From Sediminicola luteus (GTDB taxonomy: Bacteria; Bacteroidota; Bacteroidia; Flavobacteriales; Flavobacteriaceae): 64,000 nt of DNA. Shown here piece by piece: positions 55,719 through 64,000 of the stretch. Position 1 is the stretch's first letter. Each line of letters begins with the position of its first letter. The stretch spans positions 248,001 to 312,000 of the forward strand of contig NZ_KZ300476.1 of assembly GCF_002514735.1 (NCBI RefSeq), given 5' to 3'. The notes under the pieces are model-generated. The model had not been told where the DNA came from and made no database searches. It saw nothing but the letters and a program-made list of their open reading frames with translations. A program made the position numbers and the translations under genes.

Positions 55719-57452
55719 ATGAACGGAACCCAATGGATAATCTTTATTCTGGTCATACAACTGATTCATTTCGCCGCTACCTGGAAACTATACGTTAAAG
55801 CCGGACGCAAAGCATGGGAGGCCGCCATACCGGTCTATAATGCCATTGTGTTGATGAAAATAATCAACCGCCCTGCTTGGTGGACGATTTTGTTATTCAT
55901 TCCCATTATCAATCTTTTGATGTTCCCCGTAGTTTGGGTAGAGACCATCCGTAGCTTTGGCCGCAACAGCACTTTAGACACCTGGGCCGTTATCTTAACC
56001 CTAGGCTTTTATATTTTCTATGTAAGTTACGTACTGGATGTCGAATATATGACTGACCGTAGTACCACGCCAAAAACCGCTACGGGCGAATGGGTAAGCT
56101 CCATTGTTTTTGCCATCGTGGCCGCTACCTTGGTACACACCTATTTTATACAACCCTATGTGATACCCACCGGCTCACTTGAAAAAACCTTGTTAATCGG
56201 CGATTTTTTATTCGTGAGTAAATTCCATTATGGTGCCCGTGCCCCTATGACGACAGTGGCCGCACCCATGGTACACGATACCTTGCCCGTTTTAAAAACC
56301 CGCTCTTATGTGGCCGATGTGAATCCGGATACTCATAAAACCTCAATCTGGAATAAACTACAGTTGCCCTATATGCGCCTACCGGGTTTTCAAAAGGTAA
56401 AGAAGAACGATATCGTGGTTTTCAGTTGGCCGGCCGATACGGTGCGTCGGTTTTTCGTTAAGGAAAGAGGGGTTAAAAAACCCATCGATAAAAAATCGAA
56501 CTATGTCAAACGTTGTGTTGGTACACCTGGAGATAGTCTGTCGATAGTTGATGGTGACGTTTATATCGACGGAGAGAAATTGATCTTGTCGGATAGGGCC
56601 AAACCACAGTTTACCCATTTGGTGACTACTAAAGGGCAAATCACACAAAACGCCTTGAATCTTTTGGGCAAAACCAATTATGCAGGCAACGTCATACGTA
56701 TTCCGGACTCCCTACTTCAACAAGAAAAAGTAAGACTCTTGTTAGACAAAGGGGCTAGCCTAGAAGAAGTCTCCCGAGACAAGGATTTTGTTTACTTTAC
56801 CGGCGCTATCACCCACCCTAAAGTTGCGGAACATGTTAAGGCCGAAACCGTAAACGATATGCTCTTGTTCAATATGACCGACCAAGAGTCTAAATCTTTT
56901 GTGGGTCGTGAGGGTATTTCCAACATTTCACGTTTTAGCTTCAGTAAAGCGAGCGATCAAATTTTCCCACAGAGCAGTCTACATCAGGGCACTATTGACA
57001 ATATGAAGTCCTTTTACATTCCGCAGGCCGGGGCCTCTATACCTTTGACCATTGAAAACCTGCCCTACTACAAAAAGATCATTACGGAATACGAAGGTCA
57101 TGAACTAGCCGTGGCCGGAAACCAAATTAGTATAGACGGACAAGTGACCAACAATTATACCTTCGGGCAGAATTACTATTGGATGATGGGTGATAACCGC
57201 CATCGTTCCGAAGACAGTCGTTATTGGGGCTTTGTACCCGAAGATCATATTGTGGGCCGTCCTGTTTTTATCTGGTTCAGCCTACAGGGTATCGCGGCTG
57301 ACCCCAACCCTTTTAAGGTCCGTTGGGACCGGGTATTCACTACCGTAGGTGGAGATGGCGAACCCCGTTCGTATTTCAAATATTTCTTGATCCTATTGGC
57401 TGGATGGTTCGTTTTCGATTATTTCCGTAAACGTAAAAAGAAAAATGCCTAA
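55719..57452 (+). CDS. lepB: Signal peptidase I with extra N-terminal membrane region
   Basis: This 577-residue protein begins with a DUF5684-like four-helix region (about 5-110), then the transmembrane anchor and the S26 peptidase. Catalytic Ser153 lies in PTGSLEKTLLIGDF and Lys264 in YVKRCVGTPGDS. The C-terminal MMGDNRHRSEDSRYWGFV is box E. About 200 residues are inserted between the Lys box and box E, as in other Bacteroidota LepB proteins. It removes signal peptides of exported proteins. Confidence 0.95.
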   Translation: MNGTQWIIFILVIQLIHFAATWKLYVKAGRKAWEAAIPVYNAIVLMKIINRPAWWTILLFIPIINLLMFPVVWVETIRSFGRNSTLDTWAVILTLGFYIFYVSYVLDVEYMTDRSTTPKTATGEWVSSIVFAIVAATLVHTYFIQPYVIPTGSLEKTLLIGDFLFVSKFHYGARAPMTTVAAPMVHDTLPVLKTRSYVADVNPDTHKTSIWNKLQLPYMRLPGFQKVKKNDIVVFSWPADTVRRFFVKERGVKKPIDKKSNYVKRCVGTPGDSLSIVDGDVYIDGEKLILSDRAKPQFTHLVTTKGQITQNALNLLGKTNYAGNVIRIPDSLLQQEKVRLLLDKGASLEEVSRDKDFVYFTGAITHPKVAEHVKAETVNDMLLFNMTDQESKSFVGREGISNISRFSFSKASDQIFPQSSLHQGTIDNMKSFYIPQAGASIPLTIENLPYYKKIITEYEGHELAVAGNQISIDGQVTNNYTFGQNYYWMMGDNRHRSEDSRYWGFVPEDHIVGRPVFIWFSLQGIAADPNPFKVRWDRVFTTVGGDGEPRSYFKYFLILLAGWFVFDYFRKRKKKNA

Positions 57453-58086
57453 TATGCCAGTTCTTTTACATCCTTCCTATGCCCCAAACATTACCCAATT
57501 CGCCATTCTGGCCCAAAGGGAGGTGTACTGGGAAGTACAGGACAATTTTCAAAAACAAACGTTTCGGAACCGTACCTACATCTGTACCGACCAAGGCAGG
57601 CATATGATGAACATTCCCATTCGCCATGCTGGCGGCGAACAGGGCAGACAATTGTACAAAGCCGTTAAAACCGATACCGACACCCCTTGGCAACGCACCC
57701 ATTGGCGCACTTTGGAAACCGCCTACCGCACCTCACCCTTTTTTGAATATTACGAAGATGAGTTGGCGCCACTCTTTTTAGAAGACACCGCTACCGACCT
57801 TTTGGAGTTCAACCTCCAACTCACCGAAAGACTCTGTGATTGCCTACAACTACCTTTTCCCAAAAACCGGACCGAGAACTACAAAACGGAGTTAGACGGC
57901 ATTATAGATGCCCGCTGGACGGTTAACGCTAAAGACAAACGTAGTTATAGCCTACCACACTATGTACAGGTGTTTGGTGACCGACATGGGTTTATCGAAA
58001 ACTTAAGCGTTTTGGATCTTTTGTTCAACGAAGGCACCAATGCCCTTTCCTACTTAGAGAACACCGATCTAAGCTTTTTGGAGTAA
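57445..58086 (+). CDS. WbqC family protein
   Basis: This 213-residue soluble protein matches the WbqC family: LLHPSYAPNITQFAILAQ at the start, FRNRTYICTDQGRHMMNIPI, and HWRTLETAYRTSPFFEYYEDEL. Members occur in O-antigen clusters but also next to lepB in Flavobacteriia; the biochemical role is not established. ATG 57445 overlaps the lepB stop by 8 nt; a second ATG at 57454 is possible. Confidence 0.85.
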   Translation: MPNMPVLLHPSYAPNITQFAILAQREVYWEVQDNFQKQTFRNRTYICTDQGRHMMNIPIRHAGGEQGRQLYKAVKTDTDTPWQRTHWRTLETAYRTSPFFEYYEDELAPLFLEDTATDLLEFNLQLTERLCDCLQLPFPKNRTENYKTELDGIIDARWTVNAKDKRSYSLPHYVQVFGDRHGFIENLSVLDLLFNEGTNALSYLENTDLSFLE

Positions 58087-58391
58087 TGCGCCCATTCGTA
58101 CATTATGGCATCCATTTTCTAGTACCCCCTTTGGTCGCCTTTCTTTTTTATAGAAGTCAATTCACAAAGGCTACCTTGATCATGTATGCCGCCTTTCTCA
58201 TTGATTTGGACCATTTATGGGCCAATCCTATATTTGACCCGAATCGCTGCAGTATTGGCCATCATTTTTTACACACCATTCCGGCCATCCTAGTTTACGG
58301 CATAAGCACACTATGGAAACCCACAAGGTTAATCGGGTTGGGACTAATCATCCATATATTAGCCGATTCGGCAGATTGCGCCCTACTTTAA
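58086..58391 (+). CDS. DUF6122 membrane protein
   Basis: This 101-residue protein has about three membrane helices with conserved LIDLDHLWANPIFDPNRCSIGHHFLH, in which the Asp, His and Cys residues look like a metal-binding set. It resembles DUF6122 and, more distantly, the YdjM/LexA-regulated membrane hydrolase fold (weak). It starts on the last base of the wbqC stop (TAATG). Its 3' end overlaps the converging gene by 9 nt. Confidence 0.7.
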   Translation: MRPFVHYGIHFLVPPLVAFLFYRSQFTKATLIMYAAFLIDLDHLWANPIFDPNRCSIGHHFLHTIPAILVYGISTLWKPTRLIGLGLIIHILADSADCALL

Positions 58392-59393
58392 CCGAAAAGT
58401 AGCTTTAACCGGAAAATGATCGGAGAGTTTATCGGTATAGGTTTTTTGTGAAGTTAGTTCGAGCGACTGGTCCACCAAAACAAAATCGATTCGTAATGGA
58501 TAGTATTTGAACTTATAGGTGCGGCCATAACCGTAACCCATTTCAAAAAAACTGTCTTGCATACCGTCCATTAAGGTCCGTACGGCATGGGAATAGGTGG
58601 TATTATTAAAATCGCCACAGATAATCTCTTTATACGAATGGGTCGCTCGATTTTCAGTTATTAATTGCGCCTGTTCCTCCTGTTTTTTAAACCCAGAATA
58701 CAAGCGTTTAAATACCCCCTCTGCCCCTTTTTCTTCGAGAAAGTCACGCTTTACCCCAATATGAAACGATTGTAAATGGGTATTGTACACACGTATGGTA
58801 TCCGCTTTTACCAGTATATCTGCAAACATAGCATTGTTGGGACTGTTCGGAAATGGAACATCGCCATGATTTATGATAGGAAAATGAGAGAATATAGCCT
58901 GCCTGCTCAAACCCTCTACATTACGACTCATTTGCATATAGGCATATTGTCTCCCCAAGTCCCGTATTTTCCTCCTACCAAATTCTTGAACACACAAAAT
59001 ATCTGGGTTTTCCTTGGCAATAAAATCTACAATACTTGCACCATTATCATTGTTAAACTCACCAAAACCATCAAAAGAAAGCACATTAAAACTCATTACC
59101 GAAACATCAGAATCCTTCGATTCTATATTCGAGCTATTGCCCCAGCGGTAAAAACTCCCTAAAAAGAAAAAACCAAGTACCAAAACCGTAACCGACCACC
59201 ATATTCTTTTCCAATCGACCCAAAGCCAAAATAGCACAAATACTAAATTCACTACAACCAAAAGGGGTACACCAAGGGCCAGTATCGAGAAGGCGGGCCA
59301 GCTTGAATACTGACCTATGATGGCCAAAAACAACGCGAAAGCCACCCCCAGATTGACCAAAAACAAAATGCCCGTAAAAAATTTGGTCAACAT
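58383..59393 (-). CDS. Membrane-anchored endonuclease/exonuclease/phosphatase-fold protein
   Basis: This 336-residue protein has two to three N-terminal membrane helices (about 5-85) and an EEP hydrolase domain (about 95-335). Motifs are SVMSFNVLSFDGF, DILCVQEFG (metal Glu), YNTHLQS, IICGDFNNTTYS (catalytic Asp/Asn) and KLSDHFPVKATF (catalytic Asp-His). The fold cuts phosphodiesters or phosphomonoesters; substrate unknown. It shares a base with the upstream rhomboid gene (TAATG), so it is the last gene of the mutL operon. Confidence 0.88.
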   Translation of the reverse strand: MLTKFFTGILFLVNLGVAFALFLAIIGQYSSWPAFSILALGVPLLVVVNLVFVLFWLWVDWKRIWWSVTVLVLGFFFLGSFYRWGNSSNIESKDSDVSVMSFNVLSFDGFGEFNNDNGASIVDFIAKENPDILCVQEFGRRKIRDLGRQYAYMQMSRNVEGLSRQAIFSHFPIINHGDVPFPNSPNNAMFADILVKADTIRVYNTHLQSFHIGVKRDFLEEKGAEGVFKRLYSGFKKQEEQAQLITENRATHSYKEIICGDFNNTTYSHAVRTLMDGMQDSFFEMGYGYGRTYKFKYYPLRIDFVLVDQSLELTSQKTYTDKLSDHFPVKATFRLK

Positions 59394-60253
59394 TAAATAT
59401 CCTTACCCGAATTAATCAAAAATTCCTTTTCTTCATGGGTAAGACTACTATAACCCGATTTTCCGATTTTGTCCAAAATTGCATCAACCTTGCGTTGGCG
59501 GGCCGCTTTGGAAAGATCTTTGGCCGGTTTGGCCTCTTTTTTACGATAGACCGTTTTAAGATGACTCTTGGGTTTGGGCTTGAACATATTCACCAAGCCT
59601 GTCCATATTTTTTCAAAACCACCGCCTATATCGTTCCCCTTGGTGAGTTGCGAAGCATAGAGATAGCCCAACAAAGCACCCCCTAAATGGGCTATATGTC
59701 CGCCTGAATTATTAATTGGAATCTGAGCCAAGTCAAGTAGCACCAAGGCCACACCCAAATACCATAGTTTTATAGTAAAGACGAACAAACGTACCTCTTG
59801 ATTAGGCATATACGTACATACAAAAATAAGAATGGCCATCACCCCGGCCGAGGCCCCTAACAATACCGCCTGCGTATTGTTGAATACCGGGAATAGGTTA
59901 TAGGAAAGCAAAAAGAAGATTCCCCCAAAAACCACCCCCAAGAAGTACACATTTATAAAGCGCTTGGCACCAAATAGGTTGAGAAAAATACGCCCAGCGA
60001 AATAGAGCATGATCATATTCCAGAACAAATGCCAGATTCCCCCATGGAAAAAAGCATAGGTTATAAGTGTCCACGGTCGTGTAAGGAAATCGAAAATATC
60101 TTTGGGCATATGAAACCACTGCCAAAGACTATGGGAGTCGACCTGAAAAAGAAAAGGTAACAAGGCACTGACCAAATACACCCCCACATTGATTACGATC
60201 AAACGTTCGAGTATACCCCATTGCTTCCATTGGTAACGCAAATCTACAGCCAT
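59393..60253 (-). CDS. Rhomboid-family intramembrane serine protease
   Basis: This 286-residue protein has six helices with the rhomboid marks: HGGIWHLFWNMI in helix 2, catalytic Ser in LGASAGVMAIL and His in GGHIAHLGGALLGYLYA. The residue after GxS is Ala rather than Gly. A soluble, Lys-rich tail of about 75 residues ends the chain. It overlaps the preceding rhomboid gene by 3 nt (TGATG arrangement) and is probably co-translated. Confidence 0.92.
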   Translation of the reverse strand: MAVDLRYQWKQWGILERLIVINVGVYLVSALLPFLFQVDSHSLWQWFHMPKDIFDFLTRPWTLITYAFFHGGIWHLFWNMIMLYFAGRIFLNLFGAKRFINVYFLGVVFGGIFFLLSYNLFPVFNNTQAVLLGASAGVMAILIFVCTYMPNQEVRLFVFTIKLWYLGVALVLLDLAQIPINNSGGHIAHLGGALLGYLYASQLTKGNDIGGGFEKIWTGLVNMFKPKPKSHLKTVYRKKEAKPAKDLSKAARQRKVDAILDKIGKSGYSSLTHEEKEFLINSGKDI

Positions 60254-60996
60254 CAGTTCCAGCGGTTTTGATTAAACTGATTCTTTTTCCAATACCACAT
60301 CATCAAAAAGCCGAACAGCGCGCCACCCACGTGGGCAAAATGTGCTATGCCACCGCCAAACAAGGAATAACCTGTAAAGCCAGAGAAAAGATCTAAGCCT
60401 ACCAAAATAGGGATAAAGTACTTGGCCTTAATGGGCACCGGCAAAAACAATAGCATTAATTCAGCATTCGGAAAAGACATACCAAAGGCCACTAAAATAC
60501 CATAAACGGCACCTGAGGCACCAACTGCCGGAGTATTAATCGCTGACAAAAAATTATCTAAGGTTCCCTTGGGTACCACATCGTACCATCCAGGTATATA
60601 TTTCCCTTCTTTAACGATTTCCAATATTTCCATTTGCGACATCCCAGTGGCGGTTAACGCTTCCAAACCATCCTTAAAATAAAAATAATTCACTCCAGCA
60701 TGGATCAAAGCAGCACCGATTCCGGCCGAAAAGTAGAAGAAAAAGAACTTTTGACTCCCCCACATCTGTTGTAAAGGCGAACCAAAGGCCCATAAGGCAT
60801 ACATATTAAAGGCTATATGCATTATGCCGCCATGCATAAACATATAGGACACCAATTGCCACCAATGAAAATTCGGGTTTTCCACGAACCATAGTGATAG
60901 CCACTGGTACATCATATCGCCATACAATTGTGTGGCTACAAAAAACAACACATTTACGATTACCAAATGCTTTATGGCATTACTTACGTTACCCAT
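60253..60996 (-). CDS. Rhomboid-family intramembrane serine protease
   Basis: This 247-residue six-helix protein has the canonical GASGAVYG serine motif, HGGIMHIAFNMYALW in helix 2 and GGIAHFAHVGGALFG with the catalytic His. It differs enough from the next rhomboid (no C-terminal tail, canonical GxSG) to suggest separate substrates. Its ATG directly follows the mutL stop (TAAATG). Confidence 0.93.
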   Translation of the reverse strand: MGNVSNAIKHLVIVNVLFFVATQLYGDMMYQWLSLWFVENPNFHWWQLVSYMFMHGGIMHIAFNMYALWAFGSPLQQMWGSQKFFFFYFSAGIGAALIHAGVNYFYFKDGLEALTATGMSQMEILEIVKEGKYIPGWYDVVPKGTLDNFLSAINTPAVGASGAVYGILVAFGMSFPNAELMLLFLPVPIKAKYFIPILVGLDLFSGFTGYSLFGGGIAHFAHVGGALFGFLMMWYWKKNQFNQNRWN

Positions 60997-62868
60997 TTAC
61001 ATAAATTTTTTATCGATATCCCCTTCACTTAGGGTGATGTATACGGTTTTATTAAACGGACTCAACTGGGGTTCCTTACAGGCGAACAGGTCGTGAACCA
61101 AAGCCATTTGCGAGGCCTCGTCGAGTACCTCACCGGTTCGAACGGCCAAACTTTTACCCAATTGCTTGGCAAAGACATCGGCCTGTGAAAACCCGTCGTG
61201 TGGTATCCCTTCCCTAAAACTGGCCAATAATCCCTCGAACAGTTCGGGCACCGATTGTTCAGACGCCAAGGGCGGTAAGCCTACCAACTCCAATTTTCCG
61301 GCATCGAAGGCCCCAAAAACGAATCCGGTCTTTTCCATGCTTTCGCGCAGGCTTTCCAAAATACCGATCTCAGAGAGCGTAAACTCCAGCTCGATTGGGA
61401 ACAACAATTGCTGACTCACCCCTTGCTGTACCGTAATATTTTTTAGGAATTTCTCATAGAGCACCCGCTGGTGCGCCCTCCCCTGATCAATTATGACCAT
61501 ACCCGATTTAATGGTGGTCACGATATATTTCCGTCGCAATTGAAAAGTGGTTCCCTTTACGGTCTCTTCTTCCTTTTCCTCAAAAATGGAGCCGGTCAAA
61601 GTTTCAGACTCAATGGTTATACCTTCCAACACTTCTGGTGTGGCCTGATCTAGTCCTACATACAAACTCTGCCAATCGGGTGCCCTTTCGGGTTTATAGG
61701 TCGAAAAACCACCTCCAGAAGCCGAAGCTGTTTTTGTTGTTGCCATTTTGGGCGGTTCTTCGGCAAAAGGATTAAACCCAGCATCTACGGTAACCTTGGG
61801 CAATACCGCCGATTTATCTTTATATCCATAGGGTGTCTGCAGGTTTTCGTCATGCTCAAAATCGAGTACCGGAGCCACCTGAAACTGCCCCAAACTATGT
61901 TTTACCGCCGCACGGATAATGGCATAAATACTATGCTCGTCGTCGAACTTTACTTCGGTCTTAGTGGGATGTATATTAATATCGACACTACCCGGATCTA
62001 CTTCCAAAAACAAAAAATAACCCGGAAAGGTATCGGACTTTAACAAACCTTCAAAAGCCGCACTGACCGCATGATTCAAATAAGAACTTTTTATAAACCG
62101 GTCGTTGACGAAGAAGAACTGTTCGCCCCGACTCTTGCGGGCAAACTCGGGTTTATTGATAAATCCACTGATGTTGACCACATGGGTATCTTCGGTAACC
62201 GGCACCAACTTTTCATTGGTCTTGGTGCCAAAAATATTTACGATACGTTGGCGGATATTGGAAACCGGCAAATGAAACAGTTCACTGCCATTATGATAAA
62301 ACCGAAAATTGATGTTCGGATGCACCAAGGCCACCCTATGGAACTCATCGGTTATATGCCGTAATTCCACTTGGTTCGATTTCAAGAAATTGCGGCGGGC
62401 CGGAATATTAAAAAACAGGTTCTTTACCTGAATGGAGGTTCCTTTGGGCACTACGGCCGACTCTTGGGAAACCACCTTACTGCCCTCTACTACAAGCCGT
62501 GTACCCAGCTCTTCCCCTTCGGGACGGGTATTCATCTCTACATGGGCAATGGCCGCTATGGAAGCCAAGGCCTCGCCACGAAACCCCTTGGTCTGCAAAG
62601 CGAATAAGTCCTCGGCTTTTTCTATTTTGGAGGTAGCGTGCCGCTCAAATGACATACGGGCATCGGTCGTACCCATACCCTTACCATCGTCTACGACCTG
62701 GATCAAGGTTTTACCCGCTTCCTTTACGATCAATTGTATCTGTTGGGCACCCGCATCGATAGCGTTCTCCAACAATTCCTTTACCACCGAAGCCGGTCGT
62801 TGAACCACCTCCCCTGCCGCTATCTGATTGGCGACATGGTCGGGTAAAAGTTTGATAACATCACCCAT
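60997..62868 (-). CDS. mutL: DNA mismatch repair protein MutL
   Basis: This 623-residue protein has the GHKL ATPase start (IAAGEVVQRPASVVKELLENA, DAGA, DDGKGM, TKGFRGEALASI) and the GTSIQVKNLFFNIPARRNF lid. It has a linker of about 80 residues and a C-terminal dimer domain. The endonuclease motif DQHA-x2-E-x4-E of MutH-less bacteria is here DQGRAHQRVLYE (461-472), so the His and first Glu are lost. The usual C-terminal C-P-H-G-R-P is replaced by SPFNKT. The ATPase function is clear; nicking activity is doubtful. Its start touches the stop of the small upstream gene. Confidence 0.95.
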   Translation of the reverse strand: MGDVIKLLPDHVANQIAAGEVVQRPASVVKELLENAIDAGAQQIQLIVKEAGKTLIQVVDDGKGMGTTDARMSFERHATSKIEKAEDLFALQTKGFRGEALASIAAIAHVEMNTRPEGEELGTRLVVEGSKVVSQESAVVPKGTSIQVKNLFFNIPARRNFLKSNQVELRHITDEFHRVALVHPNINFRFYHNGSELFHLPVSNIRQRIVNIFGTKTNEKLVPVTEDTHVVNISGFINKPEFARKSRGEQFFFVNDRFIKSSYLNHAVSAAFEGLLKSDTFPGYFLFLEVDPGSVDINIHPTKTEVKFDDEHSIYAIIRAAVKHSLGQFQVAPVLDFEHDENLQTPYGYKDKSAVLPKVTVDAGFNPFAEEPPKMATTKTASASGGGFSTYKPERAPDWQSLYVGLDQATPEVLEGITIESETLTGSIFEEKEEETVKGTTFQLRRKYIVTTIKSGMVIIDQGRAHQRVLYEKFLKNITVQQGVSQQLLFPIELEFTLSEIGILESLRESMEKTGFVFGAFDAGKLELVGLPPLASEQSVPELFEGLLASFREGIPHDGFSQADVFAKQLGKSLAVRTGEVLDEASQMALVHDLFACKEPQLSPFNKTVYITLSEGDIDKKFM

Positions 62869-63162
62869 TTACAATAAGAAATCTAGTTTGCCGTACTTCA
62901 TGGCGGCATATGCGAAAATGAAGAGGAAAATTACAATCACCATAAGCCTTAGCCTACGGTTCACATCCATAGATTGGCTTTTTTTGGTACGCCAATCTTC
63001 CCTAAAGGTCTTTCTGCGATAGCCCTTGATATAATCTTCATCGGACTTGGCTTCTTTGGCTTTCATTAAATTCTCTAGCCGCTCTTTCCGGGCATTATAA
63101 TACCTGGGCGTATAATCATACGTCTTGTTCTTGTGCGGTTTAAATAAGCCTCGAAGCACCAT
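62869..63162 (-). CDS. Small single-pass membrane protein upstream of mutL
   Basis: Start set at ATG 63162 (MVLRGLFKPHKNK), because the seven codons before it begin with TTG inside the promoter region. The 97-residue protein has a basic N-terminal part with FKPHKNKTYDYTPRYYN, a charged middle, and one membrane helix at the end (LMVIVIFLFIFAYAAM). Homologues sit next to mutL and ribH in many Flavobacteriia; some have been loosely named riboflavin synthase subunit beta because of ribH next door. I know no function. Confidence 0.78.
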   Translation of the reverse strand: MVLRGLFKPHKNKTYDYTPRYYNARKERLENLMKAKEAKSDEDYIKGYRRKTFREDWRTKKSQSMDVNRRLRLMVIVIFLFIFAYAAMKYGKLDFLL

Positions 63163-63180
63163 GTTCTTTAGGGTTATATC

Positions 63181-63188
63181 CAAATTTA
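63181..63188 (-). promoter_or_regulatory. Bacteroidota -7 element for the mutL operon
   Basis: Minus strand reads TAAATTTG, an exact TAnnTTTG match, 18 nt before the ATG of the small membrane protein. A TTG occurs 24 nt further upstream (63213-63215), slightly beyond the usual spacing. Confidence 0.48.
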
Positions 63189-63266
63189 CATAAAAGCATG
63201 CAAAGTGTATGCCAAGCCTTGCTAAATTTTGTTAACAGCAGCTATCCGAAACTAGTATGTAAACAA

Positions 63267-63299
63267 AAACCCAAAGAAACTTAGGTCTCCTTGGGTTTT
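63267..63299 (-). terminator. Rho-independent terminator after ribH
   Basis: Minus-strand stem AAACCCAA / TTGGGTTT continued by GAGAC / GTTTC, loop CTAA, then a T-rich tail. It lies 28 nt after the ribH stop. Confidence 0.88.
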
Positions 63300-63327
63300 C
63301 ATTCGATACAATATCAGTTATATGGGC

Positions 63328-63810
63328 TTATTTGCCCAATACTGCCATCTTAATCGCTGCAATGGCAGCCTCGGCGCCTTTGTTGCCGTGTTTACCACCC
63401 GACCGATCAATGGCCTGTTGCATGGTATTATCGGTTAGCACACAGAAAATGGTAGGCACGCCGGTCTTTAAGTTGACATCTTTAATACCTTGGGCGGCCG
63501 CACTACACACAAAATCGAAATGTTTGGTTTCCCCTTGGATAACGCTACCAATAGCGATTACCGCATCGGGTTTTTGGGTCTCGATCATACGCTGACTACC
63601 CAACACCAATTCAAAGCTTCCGGGTACGTTCCAACGAATAATATTGCCCACTTGGGCCCCACAATCCAACAAGGCCTCAACAGCCCCGCTGTATAAACCT
63701 TCCGTTATGGTTGGGTTCCATTCAGAAACAACAATCCCAAATCGCAGCTGGGCCGCGTTTGGGATCGTTGACTTATCGTAGGCTGAAAGATTTTTATTCT
63801 CTGTAGCCAT
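63328..63810 (-). CDS. ribH: 6,7-dimethyl-8-ribityllumazine synthase
   Basis: This 160-residue enzyme condenses the ribitylaminouracil intermediate with dihydroxybutanone phosphate, the penultimate step of riboflavin synthesis. The family blocks are GIVVSEWNPTITEGLYSGA, WNVPGSFELVLG, GSVIQGETKHFDFV with the catalytic His, and GVPTIFCVLTDNTMQQAIDRSGGKHGNKG. It follows the TPR gene directly (TAGATG). Confidence 0.98.
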   Translation of the reverse strand: MATENKNLSAYDKSTIPNAAQLRFGIVVSEWNPTITEGLYSGAVEALLDCGAQVGNIIRWNVPGSFELVLGSQRMIETQKPDAVIAIGSVIQGETKHFDFVCSAAAQGIKDVNLKTGVPTIFCVLTDNTMQQAIDRSGGKHGNKGAEAAIAAIKMAVLGK

Positions 63811-64000
63811 CTATTTGTTTTCTACCATTCCGATAAAAGCATCTACACTCCTACCCTCATTGGTATTCGGATATTCATTTTTAATACGCTGAAAATACCC
63901 CAAGGCCTTATCGTTTTGCCCGAGATCCATTGCAGCTATACCAGCCTTGTTCAAAAAGCGGGGCGTCGTAAAGTCATTGGCTTCAAAAGCCAAGGCTTTT
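63811..64000 (-). CDS. Tetratricopeptide-repeat protein, C-terminal fragment
   Basis: Only the last 62 residues are inside the window; the frame is open to the right edge. The visible part has one TPR unit (TPRFLNKAGIAAMDLGQNDKALGYFQRIKNEYPN) and ends IGMVENK. TPR proteins of this kind upstream of ribH are frequent in Flavobacteriia and resemble the YbgF/YfgM envelope family, but too little is seen to decide. Confidence 0.75.
   Translation of the reverse strand, partial: KALAFEANDFTTPRFLNKAGIAAMDLGQNDKALGYFQRIKNEYPNTNEGRSVDAFIGMVENK

Overview
The window looks like chromosomal DNA of a marine member of the Flavobacteriaceae (Bacteroidota), close in style to Zobellia or Maribacter. The evidence is: promoter elements of the TAnnTTTG type, many SPII lipoproteins, a giant SprB-repeat adhesin with a gliding-motility/type IX secretion C-terminal domain, a NagB-PIG-L fusion, DUF5683 and DUF6122 proteins, and the order parA-parB-DUF5683-dapB-lepB-wbqC. 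No phage, plasmid or CRISPR region is visible.

Region 1 (1-16845, all minus strand) is a beta-1,3-glucan (laminarin-type) utilisation locus. In transcription order it holds a membrane-spanning LuxR-type sensor-regulator, a glycosidase fused to what looks like an outer-membrane beta-barrel, a surface lipoprotein with six tandem carbohydrate-binding-like repeats (four nearly identical, 534 bp period), a GH16 laminarinase lipoprotein, a GH149-like beta-1,3-glucan phosphorylase, a GH17 lipoprotein and a GPH-type sugar symporter cut by the window edge. There is no SusC/SusD pair in view.

Region 2 (16962-25736, minus) has a pterin pair (eukaryote-type PTPS and FolE, overlapping by 20 nt) and a second sugar operon: sugar-porter MFS, DUF5107-TPR protein and GH2 lipoprotein.

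Region 3 (25970-28476, minus) holds tRNA-Pro(GGG), a GIY-YIG nuclease gene touching it, and upstream a broken tRNA-Pro-like copy whose D and anticodon arms are replaced by palindromes. A small operon follows: ECF sigma factor, a 59-residue protein and an MscS-type channel.

Region 4 (28635-38409) is the 2843-residue adhesin, divergent from a PQQ-type sugar dehydrogenase lipoprotein.

Region 5 (38413-47700) is a peptidoglycan-recycling cluster: murQ and a DeoR regulator on the minus strand, divergent from nagB-PIG-L, a GHL10 (DigH-like) hydrolase, an AmpG-like permease, nagZ and anmK. Imported anhydro-muropeptide sugars would be trimmed by NagZ, phosphorylated by AnmK, cleaved by MurQ and fed to fructose-6-phosphate by the NagB fusion. 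No separate nagA is present.

Region 6 (48060-64000) is housekeeping: udk, ftsB-like, the two methylmalonyl-CoA mutase subunits, parAB, DUF5683, dapB, lepB, wbqC-like and DUF6122 on the plus strand. On the minus strand are a TPR protein, ribH, a small membrane protein, mutL, two rhomboid proteases and a membrane-anchored endonuclease/exonuclease/phosphatase protein. The most unusual items are the tRNA-Pro/GIY-YIG arrangement, the glycosidase-barrel fusion, the homogenised binding-domain repeats, the PG-recycling cluster without nagA, and a MutL with a degenerate endonuclease site.
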